Source: DASSUW01 sp963835525
GTDB lineage: Bacteria; Actinomycetota; Thermoleophilia; Solirubrobacterales; Solirubrobacteraceae
DNA length: 64,000 nucleotides
Assembly (NCBI GenBank): GCA_963835525.1
Contig: CAWIFM010000004.1
Coordinates: forward strand, 682,001-746,000
Reading direction: 5' to 3'
The stretch's first letter is position 1, and each line of letters starts with the position of its first letter. Below, piece by piece: positions 6,803 to 15,660 of this stretch. Under the pieces are notes generated by a model that ran no database searches, was not told the origin of the DNA, and saw only the letters and a list, made by a program, of their open reading frames with translations. A program made the translations under genes and the position numbers.

Positions 6803-7851
6803 CCCGCGGGCGCGTGGCGGCGGTGTTCGCGCTCGCCGCCATCGCGCCGCTGTTCCTCAGCGCGGGCGGGAACGTCATGCACAACATGGTCCTGGCCGCC
6901 GCCTACGTGGTGATGGCGCTCGGGCTCAACGTCATCGTGGGCTTCGCAGGCCTGCTCGATCTGGGCTACGTGGCCTGTTTCGCGATCGGCGCGTACACGA
7001 CCGCCTACTTCGCCTCGGGCTATTGGGGGATCCACCTCAACTTCCTGCTCGTCCTCGCCCTCGCCGTCGCGACGACGGCCATCGTGGGCACGCTGATCGG
7101 GGTGCCGACGCTGCGGCTGCGCGGCGACTACATCGCGGTCGTCACGCTCGCCTTCGGCGAGGTCATCAGCCAGATCGCGGCCAACGGCCGCCAGATCGAG
7201 CTGTTCGGCGGCACGCTCACGCCCGGGCCGATCGGGATCGGGCCGATCGACGACATCGACCTGCCGCTCCTGGGCAGCTTCGGACCGCTGGACCTGCGCC
7301 CGTGGTACTGGTTCGCGCTCGCGCTCGTAGCTCTTGCGCTCATGGTCAACGTGCACCTGCGCGACTCGCGCATCGGCCGGGCGTGGACCGCGATGCGCGA
7401 CGACGAGACGGCGGCCGCCTACGCCGGCATCCCTGTCGTCCGCACCAAGCTCGCCGCCTACGGGACCGGAGCGGCGTTCGGTGGGGTCGCGGGCGCGTTC
7501 TTCGCCTCGTACCTCGGCGTCGTAAATGCCTCCCAGTTCGAGTTCTCGTTCTCGATCTTCATCTTCGCGATGGTCGTGCTGGGCGGGCTTGGGTCGATCT
7601 GGGGCGTCGTTCTCGGCGCGATCGCCCTCTCGTTGGTCAACTACTGGTTGCTGCCCGACGTCCTCCAAGGCCTGGACCTCGACCTGTCGGCGATCAGCTC
7701 CGGCATCTACGGGGCGATCCTCGTGGTCGTGATGGTCCTGCGGCCGCAGGGGCTCGTGCCGGCGCAACGGACAGTGGAGCGAACCGCTACGGCGAAGGCG
7801 ATCACGCGCGAGCGGGCTGACCGGCACCGGTCGGTCCAGGAATCGACGTGA
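6799..7851 (+). CDS. livM: Branched-chain amino-acid ABC permease, LivM type
   Basis: A 350-residue inner-membrane permease from GTG 6799, overlapping the MarR stop by four bases. About 9-10 hydrophobic segments are visible. Family landmarks are LNVIVGFAGLLDLGYVACF near the N-terminus, LRLRGDYIAVVTLAFGE in the centre and the cytoplasmic loop GRAWTAMRDDETAAAYAGI, which contacts the ATPase, followed by VVLGGLGSIWGVVLGA. LivM works with LivH, two ATPases (LivG/LivF) and a binding protein. Only a binding protein is near (8894), so the partners must be elsewhere or are lost. The 3' 50 bases overlap the convergent LysR gene. Confidence 0.9.
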   Translation: MTRGRVAAVFALAAIAPLFLSAGGNVMHNMVLAAAYVVMALGLNVIVGFAGLLDLGYVACFAIGAYTTAYFASGYWGIHLNFLLVLALAVATTAIVGTLIGVPTLRLRGDYIAVVTLAFGEVISQIAANGRQIELFGGTLTPGPIGIGPIDDIDLPLLGSFGPLDLRPWYWFALALVALALMVNVHLRDSRIGRAWTAMRDDETAAAYAGIPVVRTKLAAYGTGAAFGGVAGAFFASYLGVVNASQFEFSFSIFIFAMVVLGGLGSIWGVVLGAIALSLVNYWLLPDVLQGLDLDLSAISSGIYGAILVVVMVLRPQGLVPAQRTVERTATAKAITRERADRHRSVQEST

Positions 7852-8698
7852 ACTCCAGACGGAGCGCCGCGCGCAGCTCGTCGCCGAACCGCTCGGCGTC
7901 CGGATGGGAGCCGACCGCGTAGCGCAGCATGCGCGCGGGCGGCTCGGGGCGCAGGCGGCGGATCGCCACGTCGGGTCGCGGCGCTACGAGCGCCAGCCGA
8001 GGGATCAGCGCGACGAGGGCGTGCATCGCCACCAGCCCCTGCATCGCCACGTAGTCGTGGGTCTGGATCGGGCTGAACGCGGGCGCGAACCCGGCGGCGC
8101 GGCACAGCTCCACCAGCGCCGGCACCGACGGGCAGCCGTCGCCGCCGATCCACAGCTCGCCGGCCAGATCTCCGATGTCGACCTCCGCGCACGTCGAGAG
8201 CGGGTGGTCCGCCGGCAGGCAGAGCAGCATCGGGTCCTCGCCGATCAGGCTGCCGGGCCCGCCGGGCTCGAACTCGTAGAGGACCGCCGCGTCGACCTCG
8301 CCGGCGGCCAGCAGGGCGCGCGCCCTCGGCGGCTCGGCGTCGACCACCTGCATAGCCGCTGAGCCCTGCGCCGCGCGGGCGACGATCGTGGCGGTCGCGG
8401 TTGGGAACGCCGCCACACGCAGCCCCGCGGACCCGTTGCCGGACAGGGCGTCGAGCCCGCGGCGCGCCTTCGCCAGCTCGCGCAGCGCGACGTCCGCGTG
8501 GCGGACGAGCAGCAGGCCGGCGTCGGTCAGCTCGGCGCCGCGCGGTCCGCGCCGCACCAGCCGGACGCCCGCCTCGCGCTCGAGCTGTGCGATCTGCTGC
8601 GAGACGGCCGACGGCGAGTAGTCGAGGGCGAGCGCCGCCGCTCGGAAGGAGCCGCGGCCGGCGATCTCGGAGAGCATCCGCAGCCGGTTGAGGTTCAC
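7802..8698 (-). CDS. LysR-family transcriptional regulator
   Basis: A 298-residue regulator from the ATG at 8698. The N-terminal HTH is typical (LRMLSEIAGRGSFRAAALAL, then SPSAVSQQIAQLEREAG), followed by a two-lobed effector domain from about residue 90. It is divergent from the substrate-binding protein gene at 8894, across a 195-base gap, and convergent with livM. LysR regulators often control the divergent neighbour, so the LIV-type binding protein is the likely target and its ligand the likely coinducer (inference). Confidence 0.9.
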   Translation of the reverse strand: MNLNRLRMLSEIAGRGSFRAAALALDYSPSAVSQQIAQLEREAGVRLVRRGPRGAELTDAGLLLVRHADVALRELAKARRGLDALSGNGSAGLRVAAFPTATATIVARAAQGSAAMQVVDAEPPRARALLAAGEVDAAVLYEFEPGGPGSLIGEDPMLLCLPADHPLSTCAEVDIGDLAGELWIGGDGCPSVPALVELCRAAGFAPAFSPIQTHDYVAMQGLVAMHALVALIPRLALVAPRPDVAIRRLRPEPPARMLRYAVGSHPDAERFGDELRAALRLEFTSIPGPTGAGQPARA

Positions 8699-8893
8699 AG
8701 CCGGTACATGGCCCGACCGGCGCGGACGTGCCGCGGCCGCGCACGAGCGGGGTCGCTACGGCGCTCGCGGTTCGTGGCGCGGTGCGGGTCGCAACGGGGG
8801 GTGTTCACCGATCCGCATCACAGCGGTCAAGACCTCCGCACACCTGCGCGCCGTCCGCTTGCCACGGTCGCAGCTCCTTCGAAAGGAGATCCG
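8699..8893. promoter_or_regulatory. Divergent promoter region between LysR gene and binding-protein gene
   Basis: These 195 bases hold the two divergent promoters. The only firm element is a near-ideal ribosome site, AAAGGAGAT at 8882-8890, just before ATG 8894 and ATG 8897. No long inverted repeat was found by eye. Confidence 0.4.
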
Positions 8894-10138
8894 ATGATGC
8901 GTGCGAGCGTGGCGGTGCTGGCCATCGCCCTGATCGCGGTGGGGTGCGGGGAAGACGAGCCGGACAACGAAGGCGGTCCGGGCCAGGCGGGACGGACCCT
9001 GACCGTCTACTCGTCACTGCCGCTGCAGGGAGCCCAGCGACCGCAGACGACCGACATGGTCAAGGGCATCGAGCTGGCGCTCGAGCAGGCGGGCGGCAAG
9101 GCGGGCGACTTCACGGTCAAGTACCAGTCGCTCGACGACTCGACGGCGCAGGCCGGCTCGTGGACGCCCGAGGCGACGACCTCGAACGCCCGCAAGGCCG
9201 CGCAGGACGACAGTACGGCGATCTACATCGGCGAGTTCAACTCCGGGGCCTCCGCGGTCTCGATCCCGATCCTCAACGAGGCAGGCGTCCCGCAGATCAG
9301 CCCCGCCAACACGGCCGTCGGGCTGACCTCGGACGACCCGGGCGCCGGGCCGGGCGAGCCGGGCAAGTACTACCCCTCGGGTGAGCGCACCTACGCGCGG
9401 ATCGTCCCCAAGGACACGATCCAGGGCGCGGCGCTCGCGACCGTGATGAAGGAGGACGGCTGCACCAAGGTCCAGATGACCAACGACAAGGAGGTCTACG
9501 GCGCGGGGCTGTCCGAGAACATCGAGACCGCGGCCGAGGCCCAGGGCCTGGAGATCGTCTCCAACGAGGCGATCGACAAGAACGCGCCGAACTACCGCTC
9601 GCTCGCCGCGGGCGCCGCCGACGCGGGCGCGGACTGCTTCATCTTCTCCGGCATCACCGCCAACAACGCGGTGCAGCTCTACAAGGACTTCGCCGCCGCG
9701 CTGCCGGACGCGAAGCTCTACGGGCCGGACGGCGTGGCCGAGGCGGGCTTCGTCGACCCCGGCGAGGGCGGCATCCCGGCCGACGTGGCGTCGAGGGTGA
9801 CGCTCACGGTGGCGACCCTCTCGCCCGACCAGTATCCGGAGGAGGGCCAGGCGTTCTTCGACGCCTTCCGCCAGAAGCACGACGAGCCGAACCCGAACCC
9901 GTACGCGATCTACGGCTACGAGGCGATGCGGCTGGCGCTCGACGCCATCGCACGCTCGGAGACCGGCGACAAGGCGGACATCCTCGCGGCGCTGTTCGAC
10001 ACGAGCGACCGCGAGAGCGTGCTCGGCACGTACTCGATCGACGAGAACGGCGACACCACGCTCAGCGACTACGGCGTCTACCGCGTCGCGGGCGGCGAGC
10101 TGGAGTTCGACCGCACGATCAAGGCCCAGGGCGGCTGA
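8894..10138 (+). CDS. Branched-chain amino-acid/amide-type ABC substrate-binding lipoprotein
   Basis: A 414-residue protein with a lipoprotein signal (VLAIALIAVGC, acylated Cys at residue 18). The mature part shows the Leu/Ile/Val-binding (periplasmic type I) fold: LTVYSSLPLQG, then KGIELALEQAGGKAGDFTV, a central YIGEFNSGASAVSIPILNEA and a second lobe with DCFIFSGITANNAV. The ligand cannot be read from sequence. The two in-frame ATGs at 8894 and 8897 share one strong ribosome site, and the second has the better spacing. It probably serves a LIV-type transporter with the LivM at 6799, under the divergent LysR protein. Confidence 0.9.
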   Translation: MMRASVAVLAIALIAVGCGEDEPDNEGGPGQAGRTLTVYSSLPLQGAQRPQTTDMVKGIELALEQAGGKAGDFTVKYQSLDDSTAQAGSWTPEATTSNARKAAQDDSTAIYIGEFNSGASAVSIPILNEAGVPQISPANTAVGLTSDDPGAGPGEPGKYYPSGERTYARIVPKDTIQGAALATVMKEDGCTKVQMTNDKEVYGAGLSENIETAAEAQGLEIVSNEAIDKNAPNYRSLAAGAADAGADCFIFSGITANNAVQLYKDFAAALPDAKLYGPDGVAEAGFVDPGEGGIPADVASRVTLTVATLSPDQYPEEGQAFFDAFRQKHDEPNPNPYAIYGYEAMRLALDAIARSETGDKADILAALFDTSDRESVLGTYSIDENGDTTLSDYGVYRVAGGELEFDRTIKAQGG

Positions 10139-11119
10139 TCACGGACGCTCCGTTGGCGCCACCAGCGGCTGCGTGGTCAGCCGCGGTGGCGTCAACGGCG
10201 GCGCGGCCTCGGGGTTCGCGACGCGGCTTGTTCCCGGCTCGAAGTACCGGATCGGGAAGGCGTTGAAGACGGGCGCCCCCTCCGCGTCGGTCACCGGGCG
10301 GCGATCAGGGTTGGCGAAGTTGACGCCCCAGTCGAGCGGCCTGCCGTTCGAGTCGTAGAGGCGGACGTCCTGCAGCAGGCGGCCGGCGCGGTCGTAGGCG
10401 TACACGTTGTCGAGGGCGACGCCGTCGTAGTGCAAGCCGGGCTGCTCGGGCGGGGGCGCGGTGAACGCGTCGTAGTAGGCATTGGCGGGGAACTGCCGCG
10501 ACTCAGCCTCGGCGAGCTGCTCCACGACCGGGATCACGAGGACGACGAGGACGGCGTTGACGGCGATCAGCGCGCCACGACGGCGTCCGGGATGCCGGCG
10601 CGCGGCGATGCCGGCCGCGATCGAGGCGACCGTCGCGAGCGCCAGCACCAGCAGCCCCGCCGCGGGGCTGCCGAGCCGCGGCACCTCGGCGTAGCGGGCG
10701 TACCCGGCGACGTCGGACGCGCTCTGGCCGGTGACGAGCGCCAGCGCGGCGACGGCGACGTAGGCGCGAGCGACCCACCAGACCGGCGCGAGCTCGCGTA
10801 GGACGTTCGCGGTGCGGTTGACGGCGGGATGGCGGGCGAGCTCGCGCAGCGTCGCACGCCGGCCGCTTTCCGGCTGGGCGCCGGCGGCGCGGGGCGCCGG
10901 CGGGAGCCCGGCTGAGACGCGCAGGTCGGCGGCGAAGTCGGCCGGCGGGCCTAGCCGCGCGGCGATCGGCTCGTCGTCGTCGGCCGCCGCCTCGAGCAGC
11001 GAGGGCTCGACCTCCGACAGCAGGTCCTCGCGCTCGTCCGGCGCCAGGTCCGAGAGCTCGGCGCGCAGCGCGTCGACGTACGCGGCGACGTTCGGAGGAA
11101 GTCCGGTGGTCGTGCTCAT
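10139..11119 (-). CDS. HAAS-domain membrane protein of a PadR operon
   Basis: A 326-residue protein. Residues 1-75 (VAAYVDALRAELSDLAP, then DEREDLLSEVEPSLLEAA) match the HAAS/DUF1700-like signalling domain. Three hydrophobic segments follow near 115-200, then an outward-facing C-terminal domain rich in Asn, Tyr and Pro. Its start overlaps the stop of the upstream PadR gene by four bases (ATGA). PadR-HAAS pairs usually form a regulator plus membrane partner module. The stop adjoins the stop of the convergent binding-protein gene. Confidence 0.75.
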   Translation of the reverse strand: MSTTTGLPPNVAAYVDALRAELSDLAPDEREDLLSEVEPSLLEAAADDDEPIAARLGPPADFAADLRVSAGLPPAPRAAGAQPESGRRATLRELARHPAVNRTANVLRELAPVWWVARAYVAVAALALVTGQSASDVAGYARYAEVPRLGSPAAGLLVLALATVASIAAGIAARRHPGRRRGALIAVNAVLVVLVIPVVEQLAEAESRQFPANAYYDAFTAPPPEQPGLHYDGVALDNVYAYDRAGRLLQDVRLYDSNGRPLDWGVNFANPDRRPVTDAEGAPVFNAFPIRYFEPGTSRVANPEAAPPLTPPRLTTQPLVAPTERP

Positions 11120-11469
11120 GCGGGCACCTCCGTGTCGGTCTGCTCGAGCAGCACGTCGACCGCCCGGACGAACTCCGCCCAGGTCTCCCGCGCCTCGATC
11201 AGCTGGGTCTTGCCGGAATCCGTGATCCCGTAGTAGCGCCGGTGCGGACCCTCCTCCGACGGCACGACATACGACGTGAGCGCGCCGCCGCGATACAGGC
11301 GCCGCAGCGTCCCGTACACCGACGCGTCACCGACATCGGCGAGGCCACCCGCGCGCAGCCGGCGCACAACGTCATAGCCGTACCCGTCATGCCGTTGAAC
11401 GACGGCGAGTACCGCGGCGTCGAGCACACCGCGTAGCAACTGACTGCGATCCATCGACGGCTGGCTCAT
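11116..11469 (-). CDS. PadR-family transcriptional regulator
   Basis: A 117-residue winged-helix protein with the PadR pattern: LLRGVLDAAVLAVVQRHDGY, YGYDVVRRL, then DASVYGTLRRLYRGGALTSY and RRYYGITDSGKTQL. The C-terminal helix is short. It is first in a two-gene operon with the HAAS membrane protein, translationally coupled by an ATGA overlap, and probably represses its own promoter in the region that also holds palindromic repeats at 11521-11600. Confidence 0.9.
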   Translation of the reverse strand: MSQPSMDRSQLLRGVLDAAVLAVVQRHDGYGYDVVRRLRAGGLADVGDASVYGTLRRLYRGGALTSYVVPSEEGPHRRYYGITDSGKTQLIEARETWAEFVRAVDVLLEQTDTEVPA

Positions 11470-11520
11470 TCGCCACAGACGCTACTGCGTTTCGCACAGT
11501 ACTGTCAACCCCGCATAAGA

Positions 11521-11600
11521 GGGGTCTGACCCCCTTGCTGCGCAGCTGACTGTTGAGGGTCTGACCCCTTGAGTCGAGGTGACTCAAGGGGTCAGACCCC
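11521..11600. repeat. Palindromic GGGGTC-W-GACCCC repeats with a long hairpin
   Basis: The core GGGGTCTGACCCC occurs at 11521-11533, its near copy GGGTCTGACCCC at 11557-11568, and the complementary form GGGGTCAGACCCC at 11588-11600. Bases 11557-11575 and 11581-11599 form a perfect 19-bp inverted repeat around the 5-base loop GAGGT, a very stable hairpin. It lies between the divergent PadR and ABC exporter genes. The same palindrome class recurs near 28147 and 35170. Confidence 0.8.
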
Positions 11601-11761
11601 TGCTGGTGGGGAAATCACCGTGACGCCGCGCCGCGGAGGTTGGCCGCTGATCCGCACATTTCGAGAAGACAGCGCCGCGCGGCCGCGTTAGGTTTCGCCG
11701 CCGGCCGATGAGTTCTCCGAACCGCCTCGGTCTGACGTCGAAACGAACCGAGGAGCAGGCA

Positions 11762-12547
11762 TTGCCAGAGGCCGTACATGCCCAAGGGCTGGTCAAGACC
11801 TACGGCGACGTCGAGGCGGTCCGGGGCGTCGATCTGCGCGTCGAGGCCGGCGAGGTTTTCGGGTTCCTCGGGCCCAACGGCGCCGGCAAGTCGACGACGG
11901 TGAAGATGCTCACGACGCTGCTGTCGATCACCGCCGGCTCCGCGCAGGTGGCAGGCGTCGACGTCGCACAGCACCCCGACGAGGTGCGCAAGCGGATCGG
12001 CGTCGCGTTGCAGGAGGCCGGGCTCGACCCGCGCCAGACCGGCCGCGAGCTGCTCGTCCTGCAGGCGCGGCTGTTCGGCCTGAGCGCCCCCGACGCCGCC
12101 CAGCGAGCCGTCGACCTGCTCGAGCTGGTCGAGCTCGAGGACGCCGCCGACCGGCGCATCAAGGGCTACAGCGGCGGCATGAAGCGCCGGCTGGACCTCG
12201 CCTCGGCGCTCGTGCACCGGCCCGAGGTGCTGTTCCTCGACGAGCCGACGACGGGGCTCGACCCCGCCAGCCGCCTCACCGTCTGGGACGAGGTCCGGCG
12301 CATCAACGAGAAGGGCACGACCGTGTTCCTCACCACGCAGTACCTCGAGGAGGCCGACGCCCTGTGCGACCGGCTGGCCATCATCGACGACGGCAAGATC
12401 GTGCGCGAGGGCACGCCCGCCGCCCTCAAGGCCGACCTGCGTGACCGGCTCGGGCTCGACGGCGATCCCTCGCTCGACGACGTGTTCCTCGACGCGACCG
12501 GCCGCACCCGCAGCCGCGTCGCCGGCGACGTGCAGGAGGTGTCGTGA
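11762..12547 (+). CDS. ABC exporter ATPase, DrrA-like
   Basis: An ATPase of about 261 residues. TTG 11762 is preferred because AGGAG at 11751-11755 is 6 bases upstream and the family homology (AVHAQGLVKTYGDVEAVRGV) follows at once. ATG 11708 is in frame but lacks a ribosome site. Visible motifs are Walker A GPNGAGKST, a Q-loop glutamine in VALQEAG, the signature YSGGMKRRLDLA, Walker B VLFLDEPTTGLDP and the H-loop replaced by Q in FLTTQYLEEADAL. That Q is common in DrrA-type drug and antibiotic exporters. It is coupled to the permease gene by a GTGA overlap. Confidence 0.92.
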   Translation: MPEAVHAQGLVKTYGDVEAVRGVDLRVEAGEVFGFLGPNGAGKSTTVKMLTTLLSITAGSAQVAGVDVAQHPDEVRKRIGVALQEAGLDPRQTGRELLVLQARLFGLSAPDAAQRAVDLLELVELEDAADRRIKGYSGGMKRRLDLASALVHRPEVLFLDEPTTGLDPASRLTVWDEVRRINEKGTTVFLTTQYLEEADALCDRLAIIDDGKIVREGTPAALKADLRDRLGLDGDPSLDDVFLDATGRTRSRVAGDVQEVS

Positions 12548-13302
12548 TGACGTACGCATGGCTGCTCGGGCAGCGCGCGCTGCGCGAGGCGTGGCGGACG
12601 CCGGACGCCCTCCTCCCCACCCTCTTCATCCCGCTCTTCTTCCTGGTCGTCAACACCGGCCAGGCCGCCAAGATCTTCCCCGGCGAGAGCACGGAGTTCC
12701 TGAACGGCCAGGGCTACGGCGCGTTCCAGCTGCCGGTCTCGCTGCTGCTCGCCGCGTCGTTCGGGACGGCCGCCCTGTTCCTCGTCGAGGAGATCGAGGG
12801 CGGCTACTTCGACAAGCTGCGAGCCGTCCCGATCCCGCGGACGGCCATCGTGCTCGGCCGGCTGATCGCGGAGTTCGCCAAGGGCCTCGTCATCGCGACC
12901 GCCGTGATCGCGCTCGGGATGGCCTTCGGCATCGAGATCGCCAGCGGGCCGCTCGGCTTCGTGCTGCTGGTGCTGCTGACCGCCCTGTGGTCGGTGGTCT
13001 TCCTCGGCTTCCTCCAGATCATCGCGCTCAAGACGCGCAGCGCGGCGGCCACCAACTCGGCCAGCCTCATCTTCTTCCCGCTGCTGTTCCTGACCCCGAA
13101 CTTCGTGCCGCGCGAGCTCCTCACGCGGCCGATGGAGATCGCCGCGACGCTCAACCCCGTCACCTACGTGATGGAGGCGCTGCGCTCGCTGATCCTGCAA
13201 GACCTCGACTGGGGCGAGATCCTGCCCGGCTTCGGCGTGGTGATCGTGCTCGGCGGGCTGATGCTCGCGCTCAGCGTGCGCACCATCAACCACTACGACT
13301 AG
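12544..13302 (+). CDS. ABC-2 type exporter permease, DrrB-like
   Basis: A 252-residue membrane protein from GTG 12544 with six hydrophobic segments. It has the ABC-2 layout: an N-terminal amphipathic helix (GQRALREAWRTPDALLPTLF), the loop EEIEGGYFDKLRAVPIPRTA facing the ATPase, and a late LNPVTYVMEALRSLIL segment. It forms a transporter with the preceding DrrA-like ATPase. Substrate unknown; family members export lipids, drugs or antibiotics. Its 3' end overlaps the end of the convergent hydrolase-glycosyltransferase gene by four bases. Confidence 0.9.
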   Translation: MMTYAWLLGQRALREAWRTPDALLPTLFIPLFFLVVNTGQAAKIFPGESTEFLNGQGYGAFQLPVSLLLAASFGTAALFLVEEIEGGYFDKLRAVPIPRTAIVLGRLIAEFAKGLVIATAVIALGMAFGIEIASGPLGFVLLVLLTALWSVVFLGFLQIIALKTRSAAATNSASLIFFPLLFLTPNFVPRELLTRPMEIAATLNPVTYVMEALRSLILQDLDWGEILPGFGVVIVLGGLMLALSVRTINHYD

Positions 13303-15392
13303 AGGAGCTCCGCGATCAACGCGGCGGCGCGCGCGGCGCCGTCGCGCTCGACGTCGGAAGGGCTCGCGCCGCCTTCAAGGGCGGCGACGAGCCCGTCGGC
13401 GATCGACTCCGGCGTGGACTCGGCGTAGTCGATCATCCGGCCCGCGCCGTAGCGCTCGAGCCGGTGCCGCACGTGGAAGCGCTGCTCGAAGTGGCGCTCC
13501 AGCGGCGCGTACAGGAAGGGGCGCTTGGCGGCGGCGAGCTCCATGCACGTGGTGAGGCCGCCGTGCGTGACGGCGACGTCGCAGGTGGCCAGCTCGCGCG
13601 AGAGGTCGTGCACGTAGCCGACCAGCTCGACGCCCTCCGGTACGGCCACAGACGCCGGATCGATCCGCGGCCCGCAGACCACCTTCATGCGCAGGTCCGG
13701 AACCCGCTCCCGCGCCGCCGGATAGGCGTCGATCACGCGCCGCAGCAGGCTGCCGCCGACGCCCGAGCCGCCGACGGTGACGAGGCAGACGCGGCCGTCG
13801 GAGCGCGGGCCCGGCCGTCCCGCCCCGGGCGCGAGCACGTAGCCGGAGAAGTCGAAGTGCTCCTCCACCCACGGGCGGATGAGCGGCAGCCCGTCGCCGA
13901 ACGCGCCCGGTACGACGTCCTCCGACGAGCCGACGAAGATCGCCCGGTCGCGCACGCGCGGGAAGCGCGCGATCTGCTCGATCATCTCGGCGTTGTAGTC
14001 GGCGGTCAGGCGCGCCTCCTCCGCCCCGCCCTCGGGCAGCGGCAGCCAGCCGACGAAGTCGGTCAGGAAGCAGTACGCAGCGCGCTTGAGCTCCGGGTTC
14101 TCGTGCAGGTAGTAGTCGAGCTCCCAGGCCTCGTCGCCGATCCACAGGTCGTACTCCTGCGAGCGCACGACGTCGTCGAAGACCATGAAGTTGGCGAGCA
14201 GGATCTCGTCCATCCGCCGCCAGGCCTGGAACACGTTGAGCTCGTGCTCGCGTGACGAGTCGGTGATGTGGCGCGACTCGTTGGCCAGCTGCGAGCTGGC
14301 GGGATGGATGCGCTCGCCGCACGCCTCGAGCACGTGCGTCACCGGCTCCTGGGCCAGCCAGTCGATCTCCAGGTCCGGGTGCAGGTTGCGCAGCTCGCGC
14401 GCGATCGCGACGTCGCGCCACGCGTGCCCGAGCCCGATCGGCGAGGAGACGTAGAGCGCGCGCTTGGGCCGCGTCAGCGCGCGGCGCCAGCGCCGCTCGG
14501 GCGGCCGGCGCCCATACACGCGCTCGGCGAAGTCGCGCAGCAGGTGGTTGAAGCGCACCGGGTCGCGAGCGTGGATGCAGTGTCCGGCGCCCTCGAAGGT
14601 CACCAGCTCGGCCCCGGTCAGCTCGGCGAAGGCGGCGCTGCGATCGGCCGGGATGAGCGCGTCCTCGTCGCCCTGGACCACCAGCAGCGGGCACGAGATG
14701 CTCGCCAGCAGCTCGCGCATCGTCGCCTCGTCGAGCCCCGGCGCGTCGATCGTGTGGGCGAGCGTCGCGCCGTCGGTCTCGAGCGCCCACCCGACCGAGT
14801 CCTCGATCTGCTTGGTCGAGTGCGGCTCGGTGAAGCAGCGGCCGAAGAAGAACTCCAGGTAGCCGCGGTAGTCGCGCTCCCACGAGTGGCGGTTGGCGCG
14901 CGCCCAACCTTCGTAGGAGGGCAGATCGGCGTCGAAGGAGTGGCCGGTGCGTTCGGGCATCGGCGGCGTGAGCGGGAGCGCGGGAGCGATGAACAGCGCG
15001 CCCCGCACCCGCTCGCTCTGTGCGAGCAGCAGCCCGGCCGGCGCCGGGCCGCAGTGCACGACCATCACGCAGTGCTCGACGCCGGCGGCGTCGAGCACTG
15101 CGAGCGCGTCCTGCTCGGTCACGCGGGGGCCGTACGCCTCGGGGGAGTCGGGGCGGTCGGAACGGCCGTTGCCGCGCGCGTCGAAGGTCACGACGCGGAA
15201 ATGGCGGGCCAGGTAGGGGACCTGGGCCTTCCAGAAGCGCGAGTGGACGATGGCCCACGGCGGGACGAGCAGCAGTGTCTGCTCGCCCTCGCCGAAGACC
15301 TCGTAGGCGATGCGGACGCCGTCTACCTCGGCGAACCCCGAATGGGCGGGCTGGAGCGCCCGTGACGAATCGATGGCATCCGCGACCGCCAT
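13299..15392 (-). CDS. Fusion of alpha/beta hydrolase and GT-B glycosyltransferase
   Basis: A 697-residue two-domain protein. Residues about 18-295 are an alpha/beta hydrolase with the oxyanion-side loop VPPWAIVHSRFW, an acid in LLVVQGDEDALIPADRS and His in FEGAGHCIHARDP. The nucleophile elbow reads VVHCGPAPAG, so C114 replaces the usual serine. Residues about 310-697 are a GT-B glycosyltransferase (MurG/UGT-like) with VTVGGSGVGG and the acceptor motif VTHGGLTTCMELAAAKRPF followed by an EQ pair. Natural products or lipids are plausible substrates (inference). It follows the tautomerase gene by 3 bases, and the divergent TetR gene probably controls both. Confidence 0.85.
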   Translation of the reverse strand: MAVADAIDSSRALQPAHSGFAEVDGVRIAYEVFGEGEQTLLLVPPWAIVHSRFWKAQVPYLARHFRVVTFDARGNGRSDRPDSPEAYGPRVTEQDALAVLDAAGVEHCVMVVHCGPAPAGLLLAQSERVRGALFIAPALPLTPPMPERTGHSFDADLPSYEGWARANRHSWERDYRGYLEFFFGRCFTEPHSTKQIEDSVGWALETDGATLAHTIDAPGLDEATMRELLASISCPLLVVQGDEDALIPADRSAAFAELTGAELVTFEGAGHCIHARDPVRFNHLLRDFAERVYGRRPPERRWRRALTRPKRALYVSSPIGLGHAWRDVAIARELRNLHPDLEIDWLAQEPVTHVLEACGERIHPASSQLANESRHITDSSREHELNVFQAWRRMDEILLANFMVFDDVVRSQEYDLWIGDEAWELDYYLHENPELKRAAYCFLTDFVGWLPLPEGGAEEARLTADYNAEMIEQIARFPRVRDRAIFVGSSEDVVPGAFGDGLPLIRPWVEEHFDFSGYVLAPGAGRPGPRSDGRVCLVTVGGSGVGGSLLRRVIDAYPAARERVPDLRMKVVCGPRIDPASVAVPEGVELVGYVHDLSRELATCDVAVTHGGLTTCMELAAAKRPFLYAPLERHFEQRFHVRHRLERYGAGRMIDYAESTPESIADGLVAALEGGASPSDVERDGAARAAALIAELL

Positions 15393-15395
15393 CGA

Positions 15396-15620
15396 TCAGG
15401 CGGGGACGCCGGCCTGCAGCGCGTGGACGGCCTCGGTCGTGAGGGGCTGGCCGCCGAGGCCCCAGTCGCCGCTCTTGACCTCGTCGATGACGACCCAGGT
15501 CACGCCGCGCATGTTCTCACCTTCGATCTCGACCATCGTGTCGGTGAGCTTCTCGATCATCTCGCGCTTCTGATCGTCGTTGAAGACACCTTCGATCAGC
15601 TTCACATTCACCATCGGCAT
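15396..15620 (-). CDS. 4-oxalocrotonate tautomerase family protein
   Basis: A 74-residue protein from ATG 15620, with GAGGTG 8 bases upstream as ribosome site. It begins M-P-M-V-N-V-K-L, so Met removal exposes the catalytic Pro1 of the tautomerase superfamily. The rest, FNDDQKREMIEKLTDTMVEI then TWVVIDEVKSGDWGLGGQP, fits the 60-75-residue 4-OT subunit. The reaction is probably keto-enol tautomerisation or a related promiscuous activity. It is the first gene of a two-gene unit with the hydrolase-glycosyltransferase fusion (3-base gap). Confidence 0.88.
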   Translation of the reverse strand: MPMVNVKLIEGVFNDDQKREMIEKLTDTMVEIEGENMRGVTWVVIDEVKSGDWGLGGQPLTTEAVHALQAGVPA

Positions 15621-15643
15621 TGGGGAGCACCTCAGAGAGATAG

Positions 15644-15660
15644 TTGGTCGTTCGACCGAC
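15644..15660. promoter_or_regulatory. GGTCG-TT-CGACC palindrome, probable TetR operator
   Basis: TTGGTCGTTCGACCGAC at 15644-15660 contains the perfect palindrome GGTCG-TT-CGACC (15646-15657), extended imperfectly on both sides. It lies in the 65-base gap between the divergent tautomerase (15620) and TetR (15686) genes. One TetR dimer could repress both promoters. Confidence 0.55.

Noticed and set aside
6400..7851. LivM gene start far upstream inside the MarR gene
   Set aside because: The upstream part of that frame is non-conserved and overlaps the MarR protein; GTG 6799 overlaps the MarR stop and starts the hydrophobic permease.
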